From Prochlorococcus sp. AG-402-K10 (lineage in GTDB: Bacteria; Cyanobacteriota; Cyanobacteriia; PCC-6307; Cyanobiaceae), in contig QCIF01000002.1 of the NCBI GenBank assembly GCA_003216835.1, forward strand, positions 1 through 64,000: a stretch of 64,000 nucleotides of DNA, written 5' to 3'. The first letter of the stretch is position 1. Every line of letters starts with the position of its first letter. Of the stretch, positions 17,157 through 27,469 are shown in pieces. A model generated the notes under the pieces. That model did not search any database, was not told the DNA's origin, and worked only from the letters and a program-made list of their open reading frames with translations. Position numbers and translations under genes: made by a program.

Positions 17157-19328
17157 TTACCTATTTATAACCTCACCAACCTTATACCAATTTTCTTTTA
17201 AGACACTTTCATATTTAGGATGGCAACTTATCAATAGCGGTCCGCATGTTTGAGGATCTAACAGTAAAGAGATTATCTCGCCTAACGTATCTTTATCTAT
17301 TAAATTTTCTTTGGTGAAAGAAATAATCCTATCACTGCAATGTTCTTTAAAAATAAGCTCAATAATTTCTTTATTAGATTGAAAAAGAGTACTTTGGATA
17401 TTCTTTCTTACTAGGTCCAATACACCCGGATAAGCCTTAAAAGAAGATGAATCTAATAATACTTTTATCTCTGCAAGTTTATTCTTTTTTCTAAATAAAT
17501 TAGATGATTCAACCATTTCTTTAAGATGTCCCATAAATCCATACCCCGTAATATCAGTAGCTGCATTGACAATTGATTCTCCAAACTTTTCTTGAAATAT
17601 ATAGATTTGATCAATCAAATATTGCTGACTTGTTACTAAATTTTTCATGATTTCTTCAGAGCTCCCTCCCAAATATTTATTTTGCATTTGAGCAGCAAAA
17701 TAAATTCCAACTCCTAGAGGCCTTGACATTAATAAAATATCTCCAATCTGCATCCCAGATTTCAGCCATGGTTTTGATCCATTATTTAAAATTCCTTGCA
17801 CAGTTAATGAAATTTCCATTCCTAATGAATAGGGTTTATTAACTAAACTTCGTGACTCAAAAGTATGACCTCCAATTAATTTGCCACCTTGATCTTCAAC
17901 TGTTGACTTAATTCCTTTTAGAGCTTGAGAAAAAAGGTAATTTTGAGAATCTTTTTCTACTTTAGGCAATGATATTAAAGCTTGCGCAGATGAAAGTTTT
18001 GCACCACAGGCCCATAAATCAGAGCAGGCATGCAATGTCGTAATTTTTGCGTTAAGCCAAGGATCACTTATTAATGCAGGAAATCCATCGACACTTTGTA
18101 AAATAATATCTTTACTATTTTTGTAAATTTCAACGGAATCTTCGGGAGAATTAGCAAAACTAACTAAATCAGCATTTATTAGTGAATTATTTAAAACACC
18201 CTGAGGAATCTTTGCAGCACATCCTCTACAATCATTCATTGAATTATCTTGGACTTTATTATTCATTATTTTTTTTATTGGGCGTAACTTTTTTATAAAA
18301 TTTCTATCCAATTTATTTTTCAAACACCAAATTAAAAAAGAAGGGCCAAAAACAAAATTGCGATAAATACCAAAAGCCATTGGATTCTTTTCTGGAAATG
18401 TATTAACTATTTGCAATCCAAACCTTTGAGGAGACCATTTTTTTAATGGTTCTCCATCTATATCTTTTTTTAGATTTTTAACTAACGTTTTTAAAACTTT
18501 TACTGCAAATATTCCTGAAGGAGGTCTTTTAGCAGAATCAATAACCGCGCAATCACCTATGGCAAATATTCCCGATGTATTTCTTAACTTCAAATTATTA
18601 TTTGTAATAATTCGCCCGTTTGAATCCAATTCTAAGAATTTTCTTTTTACCCATGATGGCGATGTATTACCTGTACATAAAAGAATCTTGCCATAATCAA
18701 AATCTAAATTATCTATTAATTGAATATTTGAATTTCGTAAACTTTTTAAAATCTTATAATTTATTTTATTTGCATTGCACAAAAGTTTTAAATTTCTATC
18801 TCGCCATCTTTTTCTTAAAGCATGAGAAACTTCAATTGCAGCGAGACCGCTTCCAACGATTACAAAAGGAGGTTCTTTATCTGAATCATAGATATCCTCT
18901 TTTTTGATTAATTCATAAGCTTTTAGAAAAGGTTTGATCGGGAAAGCAATTTGAGAGCTGACAAGATTCTCAAATTCTTTTGTAATTTTTGTTTGACTTC
19001 CATAATTAAGTACTAGGTTGGAAAACTTAACTGATGGCCTATTATTTAAAACAATTTTCCTTAAAGTGAAATCAATATCCCTTACTTCTTCCTTCAAAAA
19101 GGATATTTTTGCAGCTTTAGCTAAACATTCGATATCGATTAAACTTTCCTCTAAAGAAATCGATTTTGCAATCACTGATGGGAACATTGCCGAATAAACC
19201 AAATGACAATCTCTAGATATAATTGAAACAGGAATATCTGGCATTAATTTAGGATTCATCAACCATTGCCTCATTAAAAGAACATTGGTGTGTCCTCCTC
19301 CAATTAGTACTAGATGATTACAAGTCAT
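17157..19328 (-). CDS. NADH dehydrogenase-like / selenide water dikinase (SelD) fusion
   Basis: A 723-residue two-domain protein. Residues 1-~350 are a pyridine-nucleotide-disulfide oxidoreductase of the Ndh-2 type: an FAD-binding GGGHTN near 9-14, PFVIVGSGLAAIEVSHALRKR, and a GIFAIGDCAVID motif. Residues ~365-723 are SelD, with catalytic Cys370 and Lys373 (GCAAK), then VDGFPAL, ATDITGYGFMGHL and LLDPQTCGPLL. SelD makes selenophosphate; in cyanobacteria this would feed 2-selenouridine in tRNA because selenocysteine machinery is generally absent. The oxidoreductase half may reduce selenium compounds, which is inference. Confidence 0.9.
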   Translation of the reverse strand: MTCNHLVLIGGGHTNVLLMRQWLMNPKLMPDIPVSIISRDCHLVYSAMFPSVIAKSISLEESLIDIECLAKAAKISFLKEEVRDIDFTLRKIVLNNRPSVKFSNLVLNYGSQTKITKEFENLVSSQIAFPIKPFLKAYELIKKEDIYDSDKEPPFVIVGSGLAAIEVSHALRKRWRDRNLKLLCNANKINYKILKSLRNSNIQLIDNLDFDYGKILLCTGNTSPSWVKRKFLELDSNGRIITNNNLKLRNTSGIFAIGDCAVIDSAKRPPSGIFAVKVLKTLVKNLKKDIDGEPLKKWSPQRFGLQIVNTFPEKNPMAFGIYRNFVFGPSFLIWCLKNKLDRNFIKKLRPIKKIMNNKVQDNSMNDCRGCAAKIPQGVLNNSLINADLVSFANSPEDSVEIYKNSKDIILQSVDGFPALISDPWLNAKITTLHACSDLWACGAKLSSAQALISLPKVEKDSQNYLFSQALKGIKSTVEDQGGKLIGGHTFESRSLVNKPYSLGMEISLTVQGILNNGSKPWLKSGMQIGDILLMSRPLGVGIYFAAQMQNKYLGGSSEEIMKNLVTSQQYLIDQIYIFQEKFGESIVNAATDITGYGFMGHLKEMVESSNLFRKKNKLAEIKVLLDSSSFKAYPGVLDLVRKNIQSTLFQSNKEIIELIFKEHCSDRIISFTKENLIDKDTLGEIISLLLDPQTCGPLLISCHPKYESVLKENWYKVGEVINR

Positions 19329-19338
19329 TTACATCAAA

Positions 19339-20238
19339 ATGAATAAAGAGCATTTATTACCAATTAAAAATTCAAAATTAGGAGTAATTGGCGGGAGTGG
19401 ATTCTACTCAATAGATAAAATAGAATATTTAAGAGAAATTGATATCAATACTCCTTATGGTAAACCTTCTGATCCCATAAGGGTCTTTAAGCTTGGAAAT
19501 TTAGAAATAGCCTTCATTCCTAGACATGGGAGGACTCATAGATTAAATCCTACAGAAGTTCCTTATAAAGCTAATATTTGGGCTCTAAGGTCAATAGGCG
19601 TAAGATGGATTATTGCCCCATCAGCAGTTGGCTCTCTTCAAGAACAAATAAGACCTCTTGATGTAGTGGTACCTGATCAATTTATAGATAGGACACACAG
19701 CAGACCCGCAACATTTTTTAATGAAGGAGCTGTAGCGCATGTCACTATGGGCGATCCTTTCTGTACAAATTTATCTCGAATATTGAGCGAAGTCGGAGAA
19801 ATTAATATTCCTGGCGGCAGACAACTGCATAGAGGAGGCACATATTTGGCCATGGAGGGACCAGCATTCTCAACTAGAGCAGAATCTAATTTATATAGAA
19901 ATTGGGGGTGTTCAATAATAGGAATGACAAACCATACAGAAGCAAGATTAGCGAAGGAGGCTGAGATAGCTTACTCCTCATTATCTATGGTTACTGATTA
20001 TGATTGCTGGCATCAAACTCAACAGGAAGTATCTGTAGAAATGATTTTGGATAATCTTAGAGCCAATACAGAGGTTGCCAATACAATAATCTTTGAGTTA
20101 GCTAAAGTTATCGAAAAAGACAGACCAGATAGTAAGTCCCATTATTCATTAAAGGATGGATTAATAACTCAAAAAGAAAATATCCCTAGCTCCACAAAAG
20201 AGAAGCTAAGGATATTTACAGATTCTTATTGGAATTAA
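19339..20238 (+). CDS. mtnP: S-methyl-5'-thioadenosine phosphorylase
   Basis: A 299-residue trimeric phosphorylase that splits methylthioadenosine, a by-product of SAM use, into adenine and methylthioribose-1-phosphate. Family marks are LGVIGGSGFYSI near 14-25, the phosphate loop IPRHGRTHRLNPTEV, YLAMEGPAFSTRAESNLYR and GMTNHTEARLAKEAEIAYSSLSMVTDYDCWH. The last block, with the purine-binding Asp residues, is well kept. It is divergent from the SelD fusion with only 10 bp between starts. It complements metK in this window. Confidence 0.95.
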   Translation: MNKEHLLPIKNSKLGVIGGSGFYSIDKIEYLREIDINTPYGKPSDPIRVFKLGNLEIAFIPRHGRTHRLNPTEVPYKANIWALRSIGVRWIIAPSAVGSLQEQIRPLDVVVPDQFIDRTHSRPATFFNEGAVAHVTMGDPFCTNLSRILSEVGEINIPGGRQLHRGGTYLAMEGPAFSTRAESNLYRNWGCSIIGMTNHTEARLAKEAEIAYSSLSMVTDYDCWHQTQQEVSVEMILDNLRANTEVANTIIFELAKVIEKDRPDSKSHYSLKDGLITQKENIPSSTKEKLRIFTDSYWN

Positions 20239-20272
20239 ATTATATTTAATGAAATTAAAAGCTGAAAATCAA

Positions 20273-20467
20273 TTAAGCTGAACCAACTCCATTATAAGAT
20301 CCGTAGAAAAATATTCCTAATACAAAAATAACTGCCATGCCGCCTGCGGTAGCAACAAGCCATAGAGGAAGAGTTCCCTCTGTCCATCTTCTTTCCCATG
20401 CTACGGCAGGTCTTCCATCGGGTAACCTGTCTGGGATTCTGCCGTCAGGTCCTTTTAATTTACTCAT
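20273..20467 (-). CDS. psbJ: Photosystem II protein J
   Basis: A 64-residue PSII subunit with one transmembrane helix (about 34-58, [22 protein letters not shown]) near cytochrome b559. The N-terminal part ([26 protein letters not shown]) is longer than in most cyanobacterial PsbJ (about 40 residues); a similar extension is known from marine picocyanobacteria. It is the last gene of psbE-F-L-J, 9 bp after psbL. Confidence 0.95.
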   Translation of the reverse strand: MSKLKGPDGRIPDRLPDGRPAVAWERRWTEGTLPLWLVATAGGMAVIFVLGIFFYGSYNGVGSA

Positions 20468-20476
20468 AATTTTAAT

Positions 20477-20596
20477 TTAGTTGAAAAAGTAACTGGAGAA
20501 TAAAATTCCCATAACAAATACTGATAATAAGCCTAAATAAAGACTTGTACGATTAAGTTCTACTGGAACTTTATTCGGATTTTCGTTTACTTGCAT
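20477..20596 (-). CDS. psbL: Photosystem II protein L
   Basis: A 39-residue protein ([20 protein letters not shown]...SSYFFN) with one membrane helix at about 17-37. It is required for electron flow on the PSII donor side and QA function, and sits next to PsbM and PsbT at the dimer interface. The [13 protein letters not shown] core is nearly invariant. It lies between psbF and psbJ in the conserved operon order. Confidence 0.95.
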   Translation of the reverse strand: MQVNENPNKVPVELNRTSLYLGLLSVFVMGILFSSYFFN

Positions 20597-20607
20597 AATT
20601 AATAAAG

Positions 20608-20754
20608 TTAACGTCTAATAAATTGCATAGCTGCAATAGCACCTAAGAAAAATACTGTTGGTACAGCAAGAGCATGTACTGCAAGCCAACGAACAGTAAA
20701 TATGGGATAAACGCGGACTTCAGCAGCCTGCATTGGAGCTTGTGAATTAGTCAT
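20608..20754 (-). CDS. psbF: Cytochrome b559 beta subunit
   Basis: A 48-residue chain with one membrane helix and the axial haem ligand His in [19 protein letters not shown]. It pairs with PsbE to bind one haem in the PSII core, protecting against photo-damage. The C-terminal AAMQFIRR is the classic ending. Its start lies 2 bp after the psbE stop. Confidence 0.96.
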   Translation of the reverse strand: MTNSQAPMQAAEVRVYPIFTVRWLAVHALAVPTVFFLGAIAAMQFIRR

Positions 20755-20756
20755 GT

Positions 20757-21005
20757 TTATTTTGTTCTTAAATCTAATTGAGATTTAGCTTCATACCTTT
20801 GCGTTACGACAGGCGCTTTTGATTCAGATGCTTGGAAATAACTATCCGGACGGGGAGTTCCAAAAGCATCATAAGCAAGGCCTGTATATACGAATAGGAA
20901 GCCTGCTATAAAAATAGCTGGAAGTGTTACTGCATGAATAACCCAGTATCTAACACTGGTAATTATTTCAAAGAATGGGCGTTCACCCGTTGAACCTGCG
21001 GCCAT
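20757..21005 (-). CDS. psbE: Cytochrome b559 alpha subunit
   Basis: An 82-residue subunit from ATG 21005 ([21 protein letters not shown]). The frame extends two codons to a GTG, but family N-termini favour the ATG. The haem-ligating His is in [13 protein letters not shown], followed by the membrane helix and a lumenal C-terminal part ([10 protein letters not shown]...[14 protein letters not shown]). First gene of psbEFLJ; ycf48 and rubA, both PSII assembly genes, lie directly upstream on the same strand. Confidence 0.96.
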   Translation of the reverse strand: MAAGSTGERPFFEIITSVRYWVIHAVTLPAIFIAGFLFVYTGLAYDAFGTPRPDSYFQASESKAPVVTQRYEAKSQLDLRTK

Positions 21006-21144
21006 AATCACAATTATTTACCCTATGATCTTACAAGGTAAAATCATATGTTTGCGAAGAAATTAACAGCTTGGTTACAGACCGTTGCTAAATTAAGGCA
21101 AAATTAAGGTTTTTTTTATTTTTTTAGCTTGGTTTATTTAAGTT

Positions 21145-22164
21145 TTAACTATTCCATTTAAGAATATAGCCACGTTCTCCAAGGACAAAACCTTTTTTAG
21201 TGTCTAATTCAGCTTTATCTAGAAAAATAATTTTTATGTAGTTAGTAGGCAATTCAGAGGCTACTGGATCTGAATTCCAGGTTTTACCTTTATCTCGGCT
21301 AACTATAAGAGTGCCATTACCACCACCTGCCCAAATGTCACCATTTGGATCCCATCCCATATCCAAATAGTTATAACCATTTAAAATTGGAATTATTGGC
21401 TTTGTCCAACTTTCTAAATCATTACTATTCTCATTAAATCTAATTTCAGCTCCCCGAGATAACATCCATAAATTGCCTTCTGGATTAAACCCAATGCTCT
21501 GGACCCTTTTGCTGCTTGCTCTTTGATGAGCAACCCAACTATCGCTATTAGTGTCCAAAGTAGAAAAGAAATTACCTAGTGCACTTACACTGACATAATC
21601 TCCATCAGAGGTTCTTCTTAAATCTCTGACTCCTCCTGATCCAGATGCATCTATTACCTTTCCCTTCCATGATTCACCACTATCGGATGTCTCATAAATA
21701 GCTCCAGCTGTAGTTGCAAGTTCGGCGATACCATCATCAACAGTTGTTATAAGATATGGCTCCCCTGGTAACTTATTACCTAGAGATAGTCTGGTCCAAT
21801 TTTTACCAGCATCCAATGTATGCATTACTAATGAGGGCTGTCCTATTAACCAACCTTCTTTACCTTTAAAATCTATATCAATTAAACGGAAATTTTCTTC
21901 ACTTAAAATATCATCTAAACTTCTTTTCTCCCAAGATTCACCGCCATCATTTGATTCCATAATAAGTCTATTAGAACCGACTAAAAATCCATGGTTGTTA
22001 TCTATAAAATCAATATCTAAAACATTTGACTGATCTTCAAATTGAATTGTTTCCCAAGGACTACTGTCACTCATTTTTACACCAGTAGACGAGCAACTAC
22101 TTAAAACAAAGCAAATTAATAAAGTTAATAAGAGATTTGGGATTCTGGTAAAAAATTTTTTCAT
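21145..22164 (-). CDS. ycf48: Photosystem II assembly factor Ycf48 (HCF136)
   Basis: A 339-residue lumenal/periplasmic lipoprotein. The signal peptide ends in the lipobox-like LSSC (near 20-24), followed by a seven-bladed beta-propeller with recurrent blade motifs such as [33 protein letters not shown] and [11 protein letters not shown]. Ycf48 binds newly made D1 and helps form the PSII reaction-centre complex. The rubA-ycf48-psbEFLJ order is a classic cyanobacterial arrangement. Length is typical (330-345). Confidence 0.96.
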   Translation of the reverse strand: MKKFFTRIPNLLLTLLICFVLSSCSSTGVKMSDSSPWETIQFEDQSNVLDIDFIDNNHGFLVGSNRLIMESNDGGESWEKRSLDDILSEENFRLIDIDFKGKEGWLIGQPSLVMHTLDAGKNWTRLSLGNKLPGEPYLITTVDDGIAELATTAGAIYETSDSGESWKGKVIDASGSGGVRDLRRTSDGDYVSVSALGNFFSTLDTNSDSWVAHQRASSKRVQSIGFNPEGNLWMLSRGAEIRFNENSNDLESWTKPIIPILNGYNYLDMGWDPNGDIWAGGGNGTLIVSRDKGKTWNSDPVASELPTNYIKIIFLDKAELDTKKGFVLGERGYILKWNS

Positions 22165-22173
22165 TATTATATA

Positions 22174-22602
22174 TTAATGCAAAGAGTATAAAGAAAGGAA
22201 ACAAGCAGCTGCAAATGCTAAACCTCCAAAAATTAAGATATTTTTTTGCCCTGATGGTAATTTATTAAATCCAAATCCATAAGTTAAATTCTCCTCGAAA
22301 CCACTAGGTTTAGATTTTGGGCCAATATCTTTATAAAAGTTTTTCCCGGCTCTGCAAACTGGACAAACAAATGTATTACCATCTAAAGCCGAAAACGGAG
22401 TATTTGGGGGGATATTCAATTTTTTATTTCCTTCAGAAGGATCATAAATGTAACCACAACTTCTACATTCGAATCTATTTTGTTCTAAATTAGTAGAAGA
22501 TGATTCGGAATCCACTTCTGAAGAAATTTTTTGAAGGTTATCTTTCTCAAAATTCTCAACTATTTCGTTTTCCTCAGAGGTTGGTTGAATGTTTTCACTC
22601 AC
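22174..22602 (-). CDS. rubA: Membrane-anchored rubredoxin RubA
   Basis: A 142-residue protein. An acidic disordered N-terminus (1-42) precedes a rubredoxin fold with iron ligands Cys46, Cys49, Cys80 and Cys83 (CRSCGYIYDP and CPVCRAG). A C-terminal helix (about 118-140, NILIFGGLAFAAACFLSLYSL) anchors it to the thylakoid membrane. RubA is required for photosystem biogenesis. It lies 9 bp upstream of ycf48. Confidence 0.94.
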   Translation of the reverse strand: MSENIQPTSEENEIVENFEKDNLQKISSEVDSESSSTNLEQNRFECRSCGYIYDPSEGNKKLNIPPNTPFSALDGNTFVCPVCRAGKNFYKDIGPKSKPSGFEENLTYGFGFNKLPSGQKNILIFGGLAFAAACFLSLYSLH

Positions 22603-22679
22603 GATTTATTATGATTCTTTAAGGACTCTAAAAGATTTTTCTCAATTAGGCGAATTTCTATCAAAATTATTTTTTAAAA

Positions 22680-23042
22680 ATGTTTCTTTTATCTGGTTAT
22701 GAATATTTCTTAGGTTTTCTTATAATCGCAGCAGCTGTTCCTATTTTAGCTTTGGTAACGAATCTAGTTATTGCTCCAAAAGGTAGAACCGGCGAGAGAA
22801 AACTTACATATGAATCAGGAATGGAACCTATTGGAGGAGCTTGGATCCAATTTAATATTAGGTACTACATGTTCGCATTAGTTTTCGTTATATTTGATGT
22901 TGAAACAGTCTTCCTTTATCCTTGGGCTGTTGCATTTAATAGATTAGGATTGCTAGCCTTTATTGAAGCGCTAATTTTCATAGCAATATTAGTCATTGCT
23001 TTGGCATACGCTTGGAGAAAAGGTGCTTTAGAATGGAGTTAA
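22680..23042 (+). CDS. ndhC: NAD(P)H-quinone oxidoreductase subunit 3
   Basis: A 120-residue three-helix membrane subunit of the photosynthetic complex I (NDH-1), which moves electrons from ferredoxin to plastoquinone for cyclic flow and respiration. The conserved loop [44 protein letters not shown] is fully present. First gene of ndhC-K-J, divergent from rubA. Confidence 0.97.
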   Translation: MFLLSGYEYFLGFLIIAAAVPILALVTNLVIAPKGRTGERKLTYESGMEPIGGAWIQFNIRYYMFALVFVIFDVETVFLYPWAVAFNRLGLLAFIEALIFIAILVIALAYAWRKGALEWS

Positions 23043-23046
23043 AGAA

Positions 23047-23781
23047 TTGAACCAGCCATTATCCCCAAAAACAATCAGAGACATAAGAGAAGGTACTTGC
23101 AATCCTCTTGGAGCTCCCCAAGTCACTACTGATTTAAGTGAAAATATAATTTTGACTAGCCTCGATGATTTGCATAACTGGGCAAGATTAAGTAGTTTAT
23201 GGCCTCTTCTTTACGGAACAGCTTGCTGTTTTATAGAATTTGCAGCACTAATAGGTTCAAGATTTGATTTTGACAGGTTTGGATTAGTACCAAGAAGCTC
23301 ACCAAGACAAGCAGATTTATTAATCGTAGCTGGAACAGTCACAATGAAGATGGCTCCGGCTCTTGTAAGACTTTATGAACAAATGCCTGAGCCAAAATAT
23401 GTTATTGCAATGGGAGCTTGCACCATAACAGGAGGAATGTTTAGCGCAGACTCTACAACTGCGGTGAGAGGCGTTGACAAATTAATACCAGTTGATTTAT
23501 ATCTTCCAGGATGTCCACCGAGACCAGAAGCAATTTTTGATGCTGTTATCAAATTAAGGAAAAAAGTAGGAAACGAATCAATCCTAGAGCGAAATAAAAC
23601 AGAACAAACCCATAGATATATGACAGTAGAACATGAAATGAAAATTGTTTTTTCAGAAAATACTGGAGAATATTTAAATAAAAAATCAGAAAAAATTATT
23701 TCTTCCTCTAAAAAAGAAAAAATAAAATCCTTAACAAAAGAAACCTTAAAAAGCAACTTTAACAACATTGAAACAATTTGA
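23047..23781 (+). CDS. ndhK: NAD(P)H-quinone oxidoreductase subunit K
   Basis: A 244-residue hydrophilic subunit that carries the N2 [4Fe-4S] cluster next to the quinone site. Cluster ligands are seen as Cys60-Cys61 (GTACCFIEF), the Cys of [11 protein letters not shown] near 125 and of [10 protein letters not shown] near 156. The start is TTG, 4 bp after the ndhC stop. The last 50 residues ([21 protein letters not shown]...) form a Lys/Ser-rich tail. Its stop overlaps the ndhJ ATG. Confidence 0.96.
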   Translation: MNQPLSPKTIRDIREGTCNPLGAPQVTTDLSENIILTSLDDLHNWARLSSLWPLLYGTACCFIEFAALIGSRFDFDRFGLVPRSSPRQADLLIVAGTVTMKMAPALVRLYEQMPEPKYVIAMGACTITGGMFSADSTTAVRGVDKLIPVDLYLPGCPPRPEAIFDAVIKLRKKVGNESILERNKTEQTHRYMTVEHEMKIVFSENTGEYLNKKSEKIISSSKKEKIKSLTKETLKSNFNNIETI

Positions 23782-24311
23782 TGGACAAAGAAAATCTCCC
23801 GCAATCTTCAGTTACATCAATAGAACAGCAAGGATTAATAAGCCAAAGACTGACTAAAGATGGAATCACAAACGAATCATTAGACTTTGATCATTTAGGT
23901 ATTGAAATCCTTTCAGTCCAACCTGCTGATTTATATGAAGCAGTATCAACTCTAAAGAATTACGGGTTTAATTATCTTCAATGTCAAGGAGGATATGATG
24001 AAGGACCTGGCAAAAATCTAGTCAGTTTTTATCATTTTATTTCAGTAGATGATTTCCACAAAATAGAAAAAGTTAAGGAAGTAAGATTAAAAGTTTTTTT
24101 AAAAAGAAATTCAGATTTATCTGTCCCTAGTTTATATAAAATTTTTCGAGGAAGTGATTGGCAAGAGAGAGAGACTTATGACATGTATGGTATAAATTTT
24201 GCTAATCATCCAAATCCTAAAAGACTTTTAATGCCAGAAGATTGGAGAGGTTGGCCACTAAGGAAAGATTATATTCAACCTGATTTCTATGAATTACAAG
24301 ATGCCTATTAA
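23781..24311 (+). CDS. ndhJ: NAD(P)H-quinone oxidoreductase subunit J
   Basis: A 176-residue subunit (30-kDa/NuoC type) of the NDH-1 peripheral arm. The ending [43 protein letters not shown] is the diagnostic NuoC signature. The ATG at 23781 overlaps the ndhK stop by one base (TGATG), so translation is probably coupled; a TTG one codon earlier is not needed. Convergent with yvcK, overlapping by 4 bp. Confidence 0.96.
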   Translation: MDKENLPQSSVTSIEQQGLISQRLTKDGITNESLDFDHLGIEILSVQPADLYEAVSTLKNYGFNYLQCQGGYDEGPGKNLVSFYHFISVDDFHKIEKVKEVRLKVFLKRNSDLSVPSLYKIFRGSDWQERETYDMYGINFANHPNPKRLLMPEDWRGWPLRKDYIQPDFYELQDAY

Positions 24312-25696
24312 GTTAATTTCTTTAATTTTCTATAAATAAACATTACTGCTCTTGCTAGTCTATATGAATCATGTCTAAGAGTTGGGGTTATTCTCTTTGC
24401 ATAAAGAGGTGCTTGCATAACATAATAACCTTCTGATAATAATTCTTCTTTATTACATTGAACTGGTTCTGCCCCCTTACTTCTGTAGAAGTCTATAACT
24501 GAGGAATTATCAAATTGTTTCTGAGATAAAATCGCATTAAAAATTCGAGAATTAACACCCAAATTAGATAGGTGTTTTTCTATTGATTTAATATGCTGAT
24601 AGACATCAAGCCCGTCTGTTTCTCCTGGCTGGGTCATTAAATTACTGATATAAATTTTAGGAGCATTACTCTTCAGTAGGGCTTCTACAAGCTCTGGTAT
24701 TAACAAATTAGGTAGCAAAGAAGTGTAAAGACTCCCTGGGCCAAGCACAATCAAGTCAGCTTCTTTTATAGATTCGAGTGCGCTTGGTAGAGCAGAAGGA
24801 TTTTCAGGCAGATAACCAATCCTCGAAATCAATTTTTTAGACTTACTTATATTGCTTTCTCCAAAGATTTTCTCACCATCTTCTAGTTCTGCCCATAAAA
24901 TTACATCTATATTTGTTGCAGGTACAACTTGACCTTGTACTGCTAAAACCTTACTCGCAGCTTGCACTGCTTTTTCTAAACTTCCTGTAATAGTAGTTAA
25001 AGCTGATAAAAAAAGATTTCCAAAAGTATGCCCCTCTAATCCGCTACCTCCTGAGAATCTATATTGAAATAATCTCGTTAAAATGGGTTCTTCATTTGAC
25101 AAGGCCGCCAAACAATTTCGAATATCTCCTGGTGGTTGAACTCCTAATTGCCTTCTAAGAATTCCACTACTCCCGCCATCATCAGATACTGTCACAATAG
25201 CAGTAATATTACTACTGTAATTTTTTAAACCCTTTAATAAAGTTGACAAGCCAGTCCCACCTCCAATGGCAACAATATTGGGGCCTCTATTTAATTTACT
25301 TTTAACTCGTAATGCATCTACTAAAAATGTGCTTTTTTCTGGCACAAGTGCTTTTTGAATAGAGTTTATACTTCTATTTTGTCCAAGCCCAATTAATAAA
25401 AGACCAATAAAAAGAATGAATGGACCTAATATCGAAACAGGTAATATACTAGTTAAACTTGTCATTAACCCAAAAAAGACATTTATTAGCCAATAAAGTG
25501 GCCTTAAATTCGTCCAAATTGCTAGGCCTAACAATGAAGTCATAAATCCAATCCCAGATGTAATCATCCATCTTTTAATTACCAGTCCAGGCAAAAGCCA
25601 ACTTAGAATCCTTAAAACCTTATTTATTAATACAAAGTTAGATGTCTTAAGATAGTTATATGTTCTTTTTATCCTTTTTTTCCTATTCTTCATCAA
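24308..25696 (-). CDS. YvcK/CofD-like protein with N-terminal membrane segments
   Basis: A 462-residue protein. The N-terminal 110 residues contain two to three hydrophobic segments (about 29-67 and 75-105). The CofD-like domain begins at [18 protein letters not shown] and continues [32 protein letters not shown] and [15 protein letters not shown]. In Bacillus, YvcK (gluconeogenesis factor) binds UDP-sugars and influences cell-wall synthesis and carbon flux. The membrane region is an addition to the Bacillus form. The role in Prochlorococcus is inferred. Confidence 0.87.
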   Translation of the reverse strand: MMKNRKKRIKRTYNYLKTSNFVLINKVLRILSWLLPGLVIKRWMITSGIGFMTSLLGLAIWTNLRPLYWLINVFFGLMTSLTSILPVSILGPFILFIGLLLIGLGQNRSINSIQKALVPEKSTFLVDALRVKSKLNRGPNIVAIGGGTGLSTLLKGLKNYSSNITAIVTVSDDGGSSGILRRQLGVQPPGDIRNCLAALSNEEPILTRLFQYRFSGGSGLEGHTFGNLFLSALTTITGSLEKAVQAASKVLAVQGQVVPATNIDVILWAELEDGEKIFGESNISKSKKLISRIGYLPENPSALPSALESIKEADLIVLGPGSLYTSLLPNLLIPELVEALLKSNAPKIYISNLMTQPGETDGLDVYQHIKSIEKHLSNLGVNSRIFNAILSQKQFDNSSVIDFYRSKGAEPVQCNKEELLSEGYYVMQAPLYAKRITPTLRHDSYRLARAVMFIYRKLKKLT

Positions 25697-25827
25697 TAGT
25701 CCTCAAAAGTTATTTTTAAAAAATTAAATATGTATAAATTCATTATAAATCAAATGCATAGATCCTTTATTTATTGCTAAAAATAGGAAATATGTAATTA
25801 AAGAACTAGATTTCTTTTATATAGGTT

Positions 25828-26613
25828 TTGAAACAAACAAAGCAAGCATTGTCAATTAAAAACCTCTCAATAAGTTGGGACCAGCTTATTGTTCTTAATA
25901 AATTAAATTTAAAACTAAATGAGGGTGAAAAATTAGCTATTGTAGGCCCTTCAGGTTCTGGGAAATCAACTATATTGAAAATTGTAGCAGGACTGATTTT
26001 ACCAACTGAAGGAGAATTAAAAATATTTGGAGAAACACAAAAATATTTAAGGTTGGATCAAAATAATCCTCCTGATGTAAGACTAGTGTTTCAGAATCCT
26101 GCATTACTAGGCTCTTTAACTATTGAAGAAAATGTAGGTTTTCTTCTTGAAAGAAACAAAAAACTTTCTAAAAAATTAATTCATGAACTCGTGAATGAAT
26201 GCTTAGAAGGAGTAGGATTGTTTAATGTTGGGAATAAACTCCCAAATGAATTAAGTGGGGGTATGCAAAAAAGAGTCAGTTTTGCCAGAGCTTTAATTAC
26301 AGATAAAAATCCAGACACAAACAATAAGCCACTATTACTTTTTGATGAGCCAACTGCAGGGCTTGATCCTATTGCTTCCTCAAGAATTGAGGATTTAATT
26401 AATAAGACTAATAAGAAAGCTAATGGCTCATCTATTGTAGTTAGCCATGTTCTTAGTACTATAGAGAGGACTTCTGATAAAGTTGTAATGCTGTATGGAG
26501 GAAAATTAAGATGGTCAGGATCTGTCGATGAATTTAAGAAAAGTAGTGATCCCTATGTCTTTCAATTCAGGAATGGGAAGCTTGATGGTCCTATGCAACC
26601 CAAAGAGATTTAA
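25828..26613 (+). CDS. ABC transporter ATP-binding protein, MlaF-like
   Basis: A 261-residue ATPase with Walker A GPSGSGKST (40-48), Q-loop LVFQNPALLGSLTI, signature LSGGMQKRVSFARAL and Walker B LLLFDEPTAGLDP. Sequence and the adjacent MCE-domain gene place it with the lipid transporters of the Mla/TGD type (MlaF; chloroplast TGD3), which move lipids across the cell envelope. TTG start. The MCE gene follows by 5 bp. The permease (MlaE/TGD1) is not in this window. Confidence 0.88.
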   Translation: MKQTKQALSIKNLSISWDQLIVLNKLNLKLNEGEKLAIVGPSGSGKSTILKIVAGLILPTEGELKIFGETQKYLRLDQNNPPDVRLVFQNPALLGSLTIEENVGFLLERNKKLSKKLIHELVNECLEGVGLFNVGNKLPNELSGGMQKRVSFARALITDKNPDTNNKPLLLFDEPTAGLDPIASSRIEDLINKTNKKANGSSIVVSHVLSTIERTSDKVVMLYGGKLRWSGSVDEFKKSSDPYVFQFRNGKLDGPMQPKEI

Positions 26614-26618
26614 AAATT

Positions 26619-27464
26619 ATGCGTAGAACTTTACGAGATTCAATAGTGGGGTTTTCCTTATTAGGTGGAATATTAGTATTCACATTTTTTTATTCCTGGA
26701 TAAGAGGTGTAAAATTATCTTCAAAAAATTGGCACCTCTTCGCTGAATTCAATAATGCAAGTGGTCTATCAAAAAAATCTCCAGTAACATATAGAGGGAT
26801 TTTAGTAGGTTCAGTAGAAGATATTTTATTTACTAATGAATCAATACAAGCAAAAATAGTTTTGAATAATCCTAATATTATTCTTGCTAAACCATCATTT
26901 GCGAAAGTAGTAACGAATTCTTTCTTAGGAGGGGATGTACAGGTCGCTTTAGAAGCCAATCAAAAAACACTTCCACAGAATATTGCAAAAGCAACATCTG
27001 AAGATTGCAACAGTAAATTAATTACTTGTAAAGGAGATACAATCCCTGGCAAACAACTTTCAAGTCTTTCAAATATAACCAATAGAATTAATCAACTTCT
27101 TAAAGAATCAAATCAAGCGAATTTACTTGAGAATCTAGTTAATTCAATGGAACAATTTGATAGAACACAAGCAAACCTTGATGAATTAATTTATATGTCA
27201 AAAGAGGCAACAGTAAATTTAAAACCTCTTATAAATGACATCCAGAAAGCTGCGAACCACCTAAACAGCATTTTGTCCACCATAGATGATGAAGAAACAC
27301 TAAATGATGTTAAATTAACACTTAATGCCGCTAGATCGATCTCAACCAAAGTAGATAATATGAGCGATGATTTTGAGAAATTAATGAACGATAAAAAATT
27401 AACTAAATCTATCAGGGATTTAACAATTGGACTTGCAAAATTCCTTAACGAAGTTTACCCATAA
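26619..27464 (+). CDS. MCE-domain lipid transport protein, MlaD/TGD2-like
   Basis: A 281-residue protein with one N-terminal anchor helix (about 10-28, IVGFSLLGGILVFTFFYSWI) and an MCE domain at ~38-115 (NASGLSKKSPVTYRGILVGSVEDI... then SFLGGDVQVAL). The C-terminal ~150 residues are helical and polar. MlaD-like proteins form rings that bind phospholipids between membranes. It forms a unit with the ATPase upstream and is convergent with chlD. Confidence 0.88.
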   Translation: MRRTLRDSIVGFSLLGGILVFTFFYSWIRGVKLSSKNWHLFAEFNNASGLSKKSPVTYRGILVGSVEDILFTNESIQAKIVLNNPNIILAKPSFAKVVTNSFLGGDVQVALEANQKTLPQNIAKATSEDCNSKLITCKGDTIPGKQLSSLSNITNRINQLLKESNQANLLENLVNSMEQFDRTQANLDELIYMSKEATVNLKPLINDIQKAANHLNSILSTIDDEETLNDVKLTLNAARSISTKVDNMSDDFEKLMNDKKLTKSIRDLTIGLAKFLNEVYP

Positions 27465-27469
27465 AAATC

